A stretch of 64,000 bases of DNA, taken from Gamsiella multidivaricata. Taxonomy: Eukaryota; Mortierellomycota; Mortierellomycetes; Mortierellales; Mortierellaceae. Positions 32,097-44,378 of the stretch are shown in pieces (within the stretch, counting starts at the first letter, position 1; every line of letters begins with the position of its first letter). The position numbers and the translations under genes were made by a program. A model generated the notes under the pieces. It had not been told where the DNA came from. It saw only the letters and a program-made list of their open reading frames with translations, and made no database searches. The stretch is from NCBI RefSeq assembly GCF_025024155.1, contig NW_026251739.1, forward strand, positions 186,001 through 250,000, in the 5' to 3' direction.

Positions 32097-35000
32097 GGTT
32101 GTATATGGTATGTAGATGGTAGGATGTAGAGGAGAGTGAGAGGTAGGGTATGCGTTTCGGGAGAAGGGAGGTGTAGTGGCAGGGTTTCTTATGTGTTGGA
32201 AGGGGACGTGGTCTTTTTTCTTGGACAGAAAAAGGTGTGTGTACTGTTACAGAGGTGGGGGAGAAGGAGGGTATTTATGCAGTCAAGTTCAGAGATAAAA
32301 AAGTGAGGAGGAGGATGGGGTTGAGGTCGAGAGCAGCTCATTTTATGGTTTCTGTAAACAAAGTGTTTATCTCTGAAGAGCATTGCACCCCTGCCTGGGG
32401 AATCCCCGGTAACGAAGACCAAGGTGTGGGCGATGACTGGTCCAGCGCGCAGAAAAGATGGGCGTAAAGAACTCAATTTAGAATTAAATGCAACGTCTTT
32501 TCGTTTTTAATTGCAAGATGGGATAATCGAACAATCCGCCGCGACCGGCAGTTGGCCCCATGCCCTGCTCAGCAAACCCAGACACAAAAATAAGTCAGAG
32601 GTAAATATAGCTGGACTGAATCTCAAGCAAATGCCTGCAACCAAACGACAATGCGACAATGCGGATGGCACCAGTTCCCAAAACAAACAGAGTAGTCTAC
32701 TGTCCATATACACCCTTTAAAATAGATTCACTTTGTGCTGAACTTTCTCTTGGGAGTGTCGCTATTATCAGCCGTGCGCCTATTTTCAGTTTTTTTTTCC
32801 TTCCTTCTTTGTTTGCCTGTGCTTTCTGCGCGTGCTCTACCAGACAAGTTTGATCAACTTTGTTCCTTTACACCCAATAAGGAATACACCAACGTCCAAT
32901 AACAGTGAAAAAAACGAGGCACAGCCTTCTTTTTCTTTATTTCCATGGCTAGGGATAAGGGTTGCCTGCTTGGCGCGATTTTATCACCAAACTCGAATGG
33001 CGCTGCCTTCTATGTACACCGCCAACGTTCAAGGGGACAAGTCCTCGACAAAAATAAAGCTTGACTGTACTGACATCCAGCGTATGAAGGTACATGTGAG
33101 ACCTAACCCGTAGGCAGTTCACCTTGAATCGCCGTGAATATCTAATATAATTGACCTATGGCTGTTGCCCTGCCCCAGGCACTAATGTCATCATAGCCCA
33201 ACACCGCCCCTGTTCAAATTTTATAATGTGAGTTGTTTCATTCATTTGCACTGCTTGAAGAAACCTTGCTGAGACCTTCAATTCGAATTTCATACGATAT
33301 GTATTATGCGCTGCTTGAAAACCTCTTCGGTGCCTACAATAAACTTTAAGAAAAAAAATTGTCGAGAAAGTCTTTGTCGATCCGAAAGTTGGCGTCAAAA
33401 TGTATGTGGGATGAAAATGTGGGTGGGCCAATCGATCATCTCGGAGTTTTCGTTGGGCCTCTTTAGAATAAAATCTTAAGGCTCAAATCCCGATCTCGAT
33501 CTTCAGCAAGAGTCGTGGCATGTCTTTGTGGTTCTTAGTTATTCAGCGGAAAGTTTCATGCTACTACGAACAGGTCCCTCTACCTGAGCTGGCATAAAGA
33601 GACGCTGTCGCGTGAACTATTGAGGATTAAAAAAAAACCTCCTCAACCCCAGATGACTAGGATCTTTTTGGTTTTGCGCCGCCGAAACTCGAAGTTCGAA
33701 CTTGCAACATCACAAGAGATATGAGCATGTTCTCCAAGGAATACCTTAGTCGTAGTACCTTTCGTTCAATCAGGCCTATTGCATTGCTCCCTCTTTGTGC
33801 TCCAGCAAAGAGCGATTGGCTGCATGCATGGCCCTGGATACGACAGACTTAGACGGTACGAGAACAAAGACAGGGAAAAGAAATTATGGCTGACAATTAT
33901 ATCCTGGACTCAGGCAAGCTCTTAATCTCCGTTGTGGATGAGGAAGAAGAGGAAGAGGAGGAGGCTAATTTAATGCTTGTTATTGACTCACTCATCTGTC
34001 AGGGTTTGTACATTGCAGCAATCGTTCTGCTTTGTCAAAGATTAGCCTGCCATGTTTTGCAAGAATGCTATTTTGCTTCGGCATAACCATGGCAAGTCAA
34101 GTAGCACTCCGTAAAATAGAGATATAGGGGGAACTGTCTCGCGTGAATGGGACAAGTGAGAAAGCAGACAACTGCGAAGAGCCTACTTTGAATAGCGATA
34201 CTATAAAGCCGCTGCGCCTCTTTGCAACGCGAGTGGAGAACACAAGATGCGATGACTATAATATATGAGATAGTAATGTGATGTTTGAATGGAAGAAAAG
34301 GGGGAAGAAATAGCAAGGCAAATGATGGCTGTGGACTTCACCTGGTCGTTCAAGGGCATTTTTGACAGACCAACGGGCATGTGGCGATTGCACGGAGCAG
34401 CGTGGCGGGGTTAGAATATGCAGAGAGCAAAGGGCGTAAGGCCAAGTCAGAAAAAAAAAGATCAGCAGTCAGCCAGTCAGTCATTCTGTACTGTACGACA
34501 GCACGGACATGAGTGGGCGAATGATGTTGTTGCATGTCTGCAGTAGGTTGTTGTTTTGTCTTGCAGAAATGTGCTTGGGCGTAGTGTGTGGACGGACGGT
34601 CAGACAGAAGAAATAACAAAGGAGAGGCGTGGAGAAATCATGTACATATACCTGAGCATCAACAGGAGCAGCTACAGGGGTAATTGTAACTGCAGACTGC
34701 AAAGCATACAAGGGTGGGTCTACAGGAAGAGGTTTTCGATCGCTCAATTAGTTGCAGCGCGTAACGAACTGCAACATGTGCACATACGGTAATGAACATT
34801 AAGATGCAGGAGGTTTGCCACGAGTTCACGCCTATCACAACTTCTGCTAGAAGACACCTAAAAAAACTCTCCGCGAGAATGATTTAGAACTTTTATCCTC
34901 TCGGTTTTTGCTGTTCTTCCTGCTGCTGCTCACTTCATAATTCATACGTTTGCGCGCGCGGAACACGAATGACATCAAAGGTGCAAGCCCAACCTTTTCA

Positions 35001-36723
35001 TTTCCGAGCCTTTGGCCACGATCGTCCCATCTGCAATTGCAGCAAGCTGTTTACTTTTCCACCAACAAAAAACACAGATTAGACTAAGGCATCTACATAT
35101 CTACATCTCCATCTCTGCTATCCCTTGCCTTCACACAGGCACACTCAGCAGTGGCAGGGCTCTCAATCCAAACAAAATAATAATAATTCATAGCTTGATT
35201 CTGCATCCGCATCACTCGATACTCCAAGTCTACCGGGCCATTTACGACTGATGGATAAGTGAGCTCGTAGCGGGCAAAATTTTTCAACACTTCCCCACAC
35301 TTTATTCTTGGTTAAAACCAACTGCAGGCCTGCAGACACTATCTTGCCTTTTCCTCCCGCAGTCGGGTTGCTTAGATCCTGACTTGGATATGCCTACCGA
35401 ACGACGTTGTTTATATTTCAGACGTGCATCTATCAGTGTACCATTCGAACTTTCGTGCAATGGCCCTGGCAATCGTTTTCTTTTAGTACCCCATAAAAAC
35501 AAAAGGGCGTCCAGTACGCTATTTCGCTTGATCTTTTGCCGCGCAGGCTTTTACCTTCTCCGCGGATGTATCGACGAATTGCGCTGAGAATTGCAACCTG
35601 GGTGGCTAGATTCGACTTCATTGAGGGGGTGTTTGGTGTAAAATAAAAGTTAGCACGCGGTCTTCTCGTCCCAATCAACGTGATGAAGGAAGCATCTTTG
35701 ACGTACAGGGAGGATGAGTGATGAATACGCACTTATTCAATTGGGATCCGGTTCCCGACCGAGGATCGGCCTAGGGACGCATCCATCCATATTTCCATTG
35801 TCTGCTGTAGGCGAGTATAGGAACACTGAGAAGCACGTTATTGTAGACGCGATAGCCAGTATCTGTGTTTTTCCATGTTTTTTTAGGTTTTTTTTCCGGC
35901 CTAACTTGTAGGCTATATACTCTTCCCTACACTACGCCGCGGTCATCTCTAAACTCTTCCTCGCCAAGCAGTTGTGCTCTCTTGGTCACTCGCACACAGC
36001 CTTTTAATCTTGCACATTATGATAGTCCTTAGGCTGCTTATTTTTACTTTTCTACTTCTTGGTCGTGTGCTGAAAGGCAGGCAGGCAGGCAGGCAGTCGG
36101 ACGGGCAGACATGTTTTTCCATCTTTCATTAATTTGACGGGTTGATGCCACTGCATGTCCCCATTGAGCTATCAAGCAGACTAAGGCGATAATTCATCCA
36201 TCGCATCCTCTTTCATGCAACTCAATAGCATGCTACATCTGTGATTGTGTCTTTGTGTTTTGTGTTTTGTCCACCAGAGTCGAGAGTTGATGTTGTTTGT
36301 GTGTGCGCATTTGTGTTGCCAGTTGGCCCATCTGACTCTTTCATTACATTTGGTTCTGTACTCATTCAAATAGAAAAATGAAGGGTTTCTTTCCCCCCCC
36401 CACAGACTTTAAACGTTTTTTCTTTTTTACACACGCACCCCCAAACGCACGTTGTCTTCTGTCTTCGTTTCTTGTGTTGATTCATCCCATTCATCTCTTG
36501 TCTGTTCATCCTTCATTCTCACATTCGACATCGTGTCCAACTTCTCGTCCAAACCAGTCCTCCTGAATTGCAGTTCAGGGCAATATCCGTACTTCGTTAT
36601 CGCGCTAGCCCTGTCCCTCTCATTTTACCCCACACTTTCGCCCAGCACACTCCCACACCCCACTCTTTCACATTTCCACACCTCCACGCTCTCACACACT
36701 CACACATCCCTTTGCCCACAGCC
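32097..36723. other. 4.6-kb divergent intergenic region
   Basis: Lies between the chitin deacetylase and methyltransferase genes, which are transcribed away from each other. A CATAAATA box at 32272-32279 (minus) may serve the deacetylase. A GGCA microsatellite lies at about 36076-36096. The last 300 bases before 36724 are CT/AC-rich. Only short unsupported frames occur elsewhere; I see no gene. Confidence 0.4.
36076..36096. repeat. GGCA microsatellite
   Basis: Five copies of GGCA/GCAG in tandem. Confidence 0.8.
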
Positions 36724-39585
36724 ATGGGAAATGTCTCCAGCGCAGACCATGACAAGGTCAGCGAGTTGCTGACTCGGAGGGCCAAAAAGAAGATCATTGA
36801 CCGGAACAGGAAGCTGCAACAGCAACAGCAGCTTCGAAATTCAGGGGGCAATACGAACGGAGTCTATCTCAACGGCGGCAATAACAACAGCAACGGGACC
36901 CGTCTCCCTGGCCTGCCCATGCAGCGCCAAAAGTCCTCCTCTCGCGCTCAGCAGCTACCCCATCCTCTTGACCAAAACGAGTTTTACAGCGCCGTCTATC
37001 TGAGCAGTAGCAACACCAGCAGCACTACTCGGGTATCCGAACTTCCGCTCCACAGTCCCTCCTCACCGTCCTTCTCCATCCCGTCCTCGGCTACAACCCC
37101 AACCTCGAGCAACTACCAGAGCGACCTGCCTTATTCTTCCAGATACGATGAGCGCCTTGCAGATGCAATCTCCGCTTCTGTATTGCCCACTTCTCCACAG
37201 CAGCAATGTACCCCACAACGACCTCCACACGCAACGCCCTCGATGGGGCAATACTATTCCACTCCGATTGTTATCACCCAGCATCGGCATGGTCACACAA
37301 GTGCCGTGAGCGTCGATGACAGCCAGCTCGGAAAGGGCCCCGCGATGTCGGGATATACGCCACCAAGGCGCGGCTCAGAGCATACTCTGCAGCTACTGCA
37401 GCAACAGCAACAGCAACAGCAACACCACTCTGCGGATATTACCCTGCTGGGGACATCGCCCGAGGCCAAGGACTGGCTGAAGCAGAAGCCGACCCGTTCC
37501 TCGACTCATTTGATCCACCAGTACAACTTTCACCCCCATCAGTACTACCAGCAACCCGGATCCATCTCGATCAAGGTTGTCAACAACACCTGCCGCAACA
37601 TGAGTGACTATGCCAACGTACCTACGCTCTCAAGTCTTGGTGTACGATCCTTCGGTGCTAATGCAGGTCAAAGTCCGACTATGTCACTTAACGGCAGCAG
37701 GAGCACGCCGACTACTAATGGCAAGAACGGCGCCCCTAGTTTCAACTCAATCTCGACTACAACTCAAAACAATGGCGATAGCTGCACTCTCCATGGCAGC
37801 CGGACAAACTCGTCCGCCCCAATTCCCAACACGCGAGCCAGAGGAATGAGCCAGCCAGAGACGGGTGTTCACGCACATGATCACTATGGACAGAGTGTCC
37901 ATCTTGACGCACCACCCCAGAAGCAGCCTTTAGCTAGCAAATTGGTGATGTCTCGCTCCAAGCTGGCTTCACCATTGGCCACTTCGGTCCTTTCGTCCAC
38001 GAATACCAGCTCCTCGCCCCCGCTCGGTTCACCAGTGGAGACGTCAACGACCAATGGGTATGCATCCTCAGAAATGGACGGCTACAGTCCAGCCAACCCC
38101 TCGGGGCCACGCCATCATCGGCCTAGTTCAACCCTATCCTCACTTCGATCCTTATTGGGCAATCATCCCCAGGGACTGTCCCTGATTGAGTCTCTGGAGG
38201 AGGACGACGACGACGATTTGGAATCACTGTCCGACACCGAGACTGGCGACTCTGAAGCAGATCTTATTCAGCGCACACAATCCCTTACGACCGCGGATGT
38301 CCCTGCTACTGCTGATCCAGCTAGCGGTGACTGCGCAGCAGCGGCAACCGGTCAGGAAAAGCGGCAGGTGCGAAAGCGACCTCCACCCCAATTCGATTGG
38401 ATGGCGGCAAGGAGGCGGTTCAGTGCCTCTAGTCTCTCTACTATCAGTCGGGATATCCAAGACAGGTAAATAGTCGCCAGAGCACAATTCGTATTGCTCC
38501 CATGGGATGTTGTGTTTTTTTTTTTCCTGCAATTCATTTCTGACTTTGGAGATACAAGAAAGCAACTGCTGACTAAAGTTTTATCTGAATATTGCATCCC
38601 GCCCATGTTTGCAGTCAAAAGGGACAGCATGCACTTTGGAAATATATCGGCGGAGGCAATTCACATGCGCCCCTTCGGTACGATATCGATAAAATTCTGG
38701 ATTCTGGCTGTGGCCTGGGAGAGTGGACGATGGTAAGTTGCCCAAACAGCAGAGTGCATGAAAAATCAGATGCCTGTCAACACCGGATGCAAGGGGTCCT
38801 CTCCTCCACATGTATCCCGCATCAGCACGTGGCTGTGGAAGCATCTTTTCCGCTCCACAACCAAAACATTGCGATTCCAAATATGTTATTGACGATTTAT
38901 TTTTATTCATTCCGCATAGGAAATGGCCAAGGAGTTCCCCAACGCAACAGTCTATGGTATCGACATCAATCCCGAGCTGTTCCCCAGTGCTCATCAACCT
39001 GTTCCCAGCAACTGTCTGTTCACGCAGTCAAACCTGTTGACTCGACTCTCATTTCCGAACCAATATTTTGATTTCATCTACCAGCGCTTCCTCTATCTCG
39101 GTCTCACGGTGGATGACTGGCCAGTAGCGCTCAAGGAGCTCAAACGTGTGATGAAGCCTGGAGGATGGATTGAGCTATTTGAACCCTGCATGCGAGTCCA
39201 TCGAGCGGGTGCGCGCACGAGGGAGGTGATGCGATGGTGCTCACGCCTGTTGCAGGAGGAGCGTGGACTGGATTTTGATTTCGCAGGTGAAAAGATGAAG
39301 CTGCTGTGCGAATCAGACGAGATTGGGTTCCGGAATGTCAAACTGGAGCGACTGTCGATCCCCGTGGGTTCATGGGGCGGACGGGTCGGACAGGCGATGG
39401 CAGAGAACATGGTGCTGATCTTTCAGAATTTGCAGTCAGCACTTATCCCCGATGACACGACTACGCCGAATGGGCCTGCTCAGAAGGCCTTTGATGTGAT
39501 GGTCCAGAGTTGGATCCGTGAGTGTGAGGAGAATAAGTCTTACATTGACTATTTCATCCTCATTGGTCAGCGGCCGCTGGAGTAA
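36724..39585 (+). CDS. SAM-dependent methyltransferase with long disordered, N-myristoylation-type N-terminus
   Basis: Exons 36724-38465, 38615-38732 and 38920-39585 encode 841 residues. The class I methyltransferase domain is confined to the C-terminal 260 residues: motif I ILDSGCGLGEW (about 608-618), the acidic strand VYGIDIN, then DFIYQRFLYLGL and LKRVMKPGGWIELFEP, the post-I and motif III region. The first 580 residues are low complexity (Ser, Gln, Asn, Thr, Pro, with a poly-Gln run and an acidic EEDDDDD patch). I chose ATG 36724 because it has a good context (GCCATGG) and gives MGNVSSAD, a strong N-myristoylation signal; an upstream in-frame start at 36568 would bury it. Substrate unknown. 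The domain resembles fungal secondary-metabolism and small-molecule methyltransferases. Confidence 0.82.
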
Positions 39586-40656
39586 TAGAGGTAATAGATG
39601 TGGATGGGAGGCGGCAAGAGACCCTATACCAGAGATGGGGGGCGTGTATGGACAGGCAGCGATTCTTGGAGGGGAGAGAGAGAGAGAGAGAGTAACTGGG
39701 GTTGGCATGTTTGCTTGATCTCATCATTGTACATGTATCTAGTTTTGTATATATACACTACTATCAAAAAGTCTCTTGGGGACCAACAAGAAAAAGTGTC
39801 CGACCAAGGTCTTGTTCATCATCATCAAAATGTAAAATGTGAAATGCACTGGCCATCCGAATTATCCTGTAGAAAGTTGTCAGAAGCGGTGAAGCGAACG
39901 TATTTTTTTTTTTTTTTTTTTGGCAAATATTATATTCTTGTGTCTCGATAAGCGAACCAAGGTTGTGCTCAGAAGCACACACCCACGCTTCTGGATATTG
40001 GTTGTAACACGAAGGGCTCCTCGATAAGACGAGCTTGCATTATCAGTATTTCCTGCAAGCATTACGATGTTAACGCTCGCTTATTCTTGTGCACTGTTAT
40101 CTGAACAAACAGTGCTTTCACTCCAAACGAATATCGGCGATGGGTACAATCACCCAAACCGACTGCAGAATAAAAAAGATCGATAACCGGTGGCGCAGGG
40201 GTGTCAATTGAGGAAGATGCAAAATAATGGAAACATAGCGTCAGAGCAGTGGTGGGTAGTACTGAAATGCATCGATTAAAGAGGTCATGGTCAACGATCC
40301 AAGACTTAGGCGACATTTCGATGAACTATGCCGATGGTATTGCGGAAGACACGCCGCTGTCCGCGTGCCATTTTCACTTTGAATCGCTATTACCTATTTT
40401 CTTCTTGGCCCTTTTGCTCTGTTTCCATTCTTTTCACTTGTAATGTTTACAGTGGAGACCAGGTGTTGTGGGCGTGGCAATGCAGACTATCTGTGCCTGG
40501 AATTGCTTTTTAGCTTGAGAGTGGTATGAAGGAAAAAAAGATCTTATCAGTAGTGTATCTCCTCTTGTGTACCGCTCCACAATGTACACGTTACAGGTAC
40601 ATACATACACATGCCTGCTTCCTCGAAGTAGAAACCGAAGAGGGGTTCGTCGAGAG

Positions 40657-40691
<35 letters not shown>

Positions 40692-41357
40692 ATGATGTAG
40701 CTCAGAAAAAAAAACACAACAAATAAACAAATGAGTTTTGCCCAACCGGATGCCTACTTGTCATCCGCATATTGTTTGTTAGCTGGTTCTGTTCCTGTTT
40801 TTGCTCTTACTCTTCTTTGTTAACGCAGCTTTGCGTATTGACCTGACTATTATATAGTTGATATAAACGTTGTCGTGGGGGCTCTTGGCCAGTTTATTTT
40901 TGTTTTACATTGGGTATCCGAGATGAAAGAGAGGAAGGGTGTTCAAGAGAGCGTGAGACTACAATGAAGTTATCAGTTGCTGTAGAAGGATAAAGTTGAG
41001 ACCAACATGGGGTGCCAGCCAATAAGGGACAGCCCGCAGACGGGCTCTGGCTGAGATTCGTCTGATTTTTGATAAGATGTGTTATCTCTTGCCACTCAGA
41101 CGCCCGCATTCCCCTCATCCTCTTGATATTTTTTTTTCTTATTTATCCCCCGACACAGTTCCCTCTCCTCCCTTTCTCTTTCTTCTCCTTTCTTCTCCTT
41201 TCTCTTCTTTTCTCTCTCTCTTTTACCCCACACTCTCTTCCGCCACCAATCTTCCCCTCCCTCTTCCCTCTCCCTTTCCCCCCTCTCCGCCCCCTCTCAC
41301 TCCGCCCCGTCTCCTTCATTACCTCCCTCCACTCAACCCTCACTCCTTTAAAACACC
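39586..41357. other. Intergenic, with GA microsatellites
   Basis: GA repeats at 39674-39692 and 40661-40688 and a T19 run at 39903-39921. The 250 bases before the NagA start are strongly CT-rich (41150-41345). No gene is seen. Confidence 0.45.
40661..40688. repeat. GA microsatellite
   Basis: About 14 AG units. Confidence 0.85.
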
Positions 41358-43611
41358 ATGCAATACCCAGTTGCCCTCCAGACAACAACATCCTTAAGCG
41401 GCTCTTCCCCTGCCTCTCCAGAGCCCCACACTCCCATCCCCGAGAATGAACCCAAGGTGATCAAGATCACCAACTGCAAGATCCTGCGCGAGCACAAGAT
41501 CGTTGAGAATGACGCCATCTGGATCCAGGGTGGCAAAATCATCGACCCCCACAAGTTCTTCTGGTACCAGAAGCGTCTTCCCGACACCGTCCTCGATGCT
41601 GGCGGACTCCTCGTCGTCCCAGGTTTCATCGAGGCTCAAATCAACGGTAAGCAGCGCTGTAAATCCATCGGAACACTGTCATCCTCGCCACAGGTGCTTT
41701 ATGTTCATTGTTCATAACAAAGCATGGGGACAGAAAAAGTTATCGTTCTTGTTGTTTGTGAAGGGATATTCAAGCATGACATGTTGTGCTTTTTATTCTA
41801 TTCTTTTTTTTTTATTTTATTATTTTTACCACGCCCTTCATTACACAGCCTTTTCCCTACCCTCACTCGTGCATGTGTACATCCTCCTCCTCCTTGTCCT
41901 CCCACCAGGACCTCAGCGAACTCTCCTTTTGGTGGCCCAGATACCTGGCATCGAGGCACAAGAGCCATTTTTTTTGTTGTTCATTTTGATTCAGAGCGAT
42001 GTGATTCGATTTGTTTGTGTGTGATGTCAGTCATCATCTTTTTTGTTTGTTGGCAATTCTCTCGACAAAAAAGAGGGTTTATGTCCCGCAATTGGCACAA
42101 AAGTAGAGGGCACGCCCACACCATGGCCTCGCCTTTGGCTTATCGAATAGCCGGCCAATACAGGACCATCAACAAGGAACAAAATGGCCGTTAGGCTAAT
42201 CAGCAAACCTGTCGATAAAAAACATATGAACATCCTGTTTGCATGTCCGTGTCCCTGACCTCTGTTCGTTTTTTTTTGTTGTCTCACATAGGTGCATTTG
42301 GAGTAGACTTTTCTGTCCCATCTGACCATGATACTTACGAGAAAGATCTGTTGAAGGTCAACCGTGGTCTGCTCAAATACGGAACCACCTCCTACTGCCC
42401 CACCATCGTCTCATCCTCAGCCTCAGTATACCATCAGGTGAGCAATCGACTACCAACCTACAAATGTCTGCAATTTGCAAACCCTTCAAGTGCTCGTGGT
42501 TCTCGAATCTCCTTTACTGACTGAATGTATGTGATGATGAATAGGTCCTGTCCCACTTGAAGCCACGAGCTGGATCTGTTAAGACTGGTGCCACCATCCT
42601 CGGTGCCCACGTCGAGGGACCCTTCATTAACGAAGCCCGTATCGGTGCCCACGAACTGAAAGTCCTGCAGCCCTCTGCAAAGAACGGTTACGCCGACTTT
42701 AAGGACGTGTATGGTTTCGAGGGCGACACCCCCGAGGCACAGAACAAGCTGTCGGAGGAGCATCAAAACTCGGTCAAGATCATCACATGCGCCCCAGAAC
42801 TTGAGGGTATCATGGATACCATTCCCGATCTTGTCAAGGCTGGAATCACAGTTTCTGTCGGTATGTTGTGCTTTAATACATTTTTTTTTAGGTTATCCGT
42901 TTGACAGTGTGACAAATGAAAGGATGTCCAAACCCTTTGAGGTCCTCGATTTCTTTGTCTGCTGACATTAATTCTCGTTTACTTTCCCACACACGCATAG
43001 GTCACTCCATGGCCAATGTCTCCCAGGCAGAGGAGGCTGTCAAGAAGGGCGCAACGTTCATCACTCACTTGTTCAATGCCATGCCACAGTTTCACCACCG
43101 CGACCCCGGTGTGATCGGTCTCTTGGGCTCCCGCTTCGATCTGCCCCGCCCATACTACGGTTTGATCTGCGACGGTATCCATGTGCACCCCAATTCGGTC
43201 AAGATCGCATACGACTCCCACCCAGAAGGTGTCGTCCTGGTCACGGATGCCATGTCCGCCATGGGTCTCGCACCTGGAAACTATCAGCTCGGGAACATGA
43301 ACGTCACGAAGGAAGAGGACCGCGTCTACATCGAGGGCACAGATACGCTTGCCGGAAGTGTCATCACCCTGGACGCCTGCATCCGAAACTTTATCCATTA
43401 TACATCCTGCACGTTGATTGAGGCCCTTGAGGCCGTGACGCTGCATCCTGCAGTACTGTTGGGCATCCAGGAGACCAAGGGTGTAATCAAGACCGGTGCG
43501 GATGCCGACCTAGTCTTCTTGAGCGATGACCTCTATGTGAAGCGCGTCTTTGTCGCAGGCGAGGAGGTCGATTTGGATGCCATTGATGTCCAGATCACAG
43601 AGAAGTTCTAA
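41358..43611 (+). CDS. nagA: N-acetylglucosamine-6-phosphate deacetylase
   Basis: Amidohydrolase that converts GlcNAc-6-P to GlcN-6-P and acetate in the breakdown of chitin-derived sugar. Exons 41358-41646, 42292-42437, 42545-42860 and 43001-43611 encode 453 residues. Motifs: LVVPGFIEAQING at the start of the barrel, HVEGPFI (metal-binding Glu), GHSMA, HLFNAMP, DGIHVHP, and VTDAMSAMG, where the Asp is the catalytic acid/base. The N-terminal 30 residues (Ser/Thr/Pro-rich) are extra compared with bacterial enzymes. The first intron is 645 bases, far longer than others in the window. Fungal counterparts (for example DAC1 of Candida) are needed for growth on GlcNAc. AATAAA lies at 43673-43678. 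Confidence 0.94.
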
Positions 43612-44378
43612 ACTGGTGGTCGGAGGTGGAGGTGGAGGTGGAGCCTTGCCTCGTCGTACATAATATAGAGAAAATAAAAATGTAAAAAGCATAGGGAGTT
43701 TTCCTAAATCCGGGCGCGTTTAGTCGTCAAAATCCGTCATCCAAAAAGACATCTGCCCTCCGGGTGGTGCGTTTCAAATCCTCCCTACAAATCCGACTAT
43801 AAGCGATCTGAAGAGATAGATCACTCTTCTGTCTACAGGCCCCGCTTCAGCGCAACAAAAGTCAGTCCAGAGAGCACTTTTCCTATGATCTCGAGAGGGA
43901 ATGGTAGGAGGGAATTTTCATTGACATGGGGAGATATCGAAAAGTGAAGCCATTTGCCACATGGTCTTTTTCAGATCCGCCAAAAGAAATCAAAACCTCC
44001 CTGTAATGACTGACACTCATTGAACAAAGCATGCTAGACTATTAATAAAGAGACCAAAGAGCATCATATATTTTGCAATCAGAAAAGGATTTATTTTAAA
44101 GGCAGTTTCATATTGGTTCGTTCATCTTCCTAAGAAGAAAAAACATACAATTGCGGTCGAGCTGGTCGAGTTTGGTGTAGGAAATGGGTATAGAGAATTA
44201 ATGGTGAGAGGGACAAAGAAAGAAAGAAAAGAAAGAGAAAAAAAAAAAGCAAAAATGGATGTCGACCGGCGAATGTTCGATTGATGATGGTGATTTGTTG
44301 TTTCATTATACAAGCTGTTATGGACACGGCTGCATCCACAACAACGGCTCTTTTCCGTTCGACTCTCGACGGTTTGCT
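43612..44378. other. Convergent intergenic region
   Basis: 3' regions of the GlcNAc-6-P deacetylase and acyl-CoA synthetase genes. Nothing else is recognised. Confidence 0.45.

Noticed and set aside
36568..36723. Upstream extension of the methyltransferase start
   Set aside because: The extension is a Pro/His/Thr translation of a CA/CT-rich leader; the GCCATGG start at 36724 gives a myristoylation signal.
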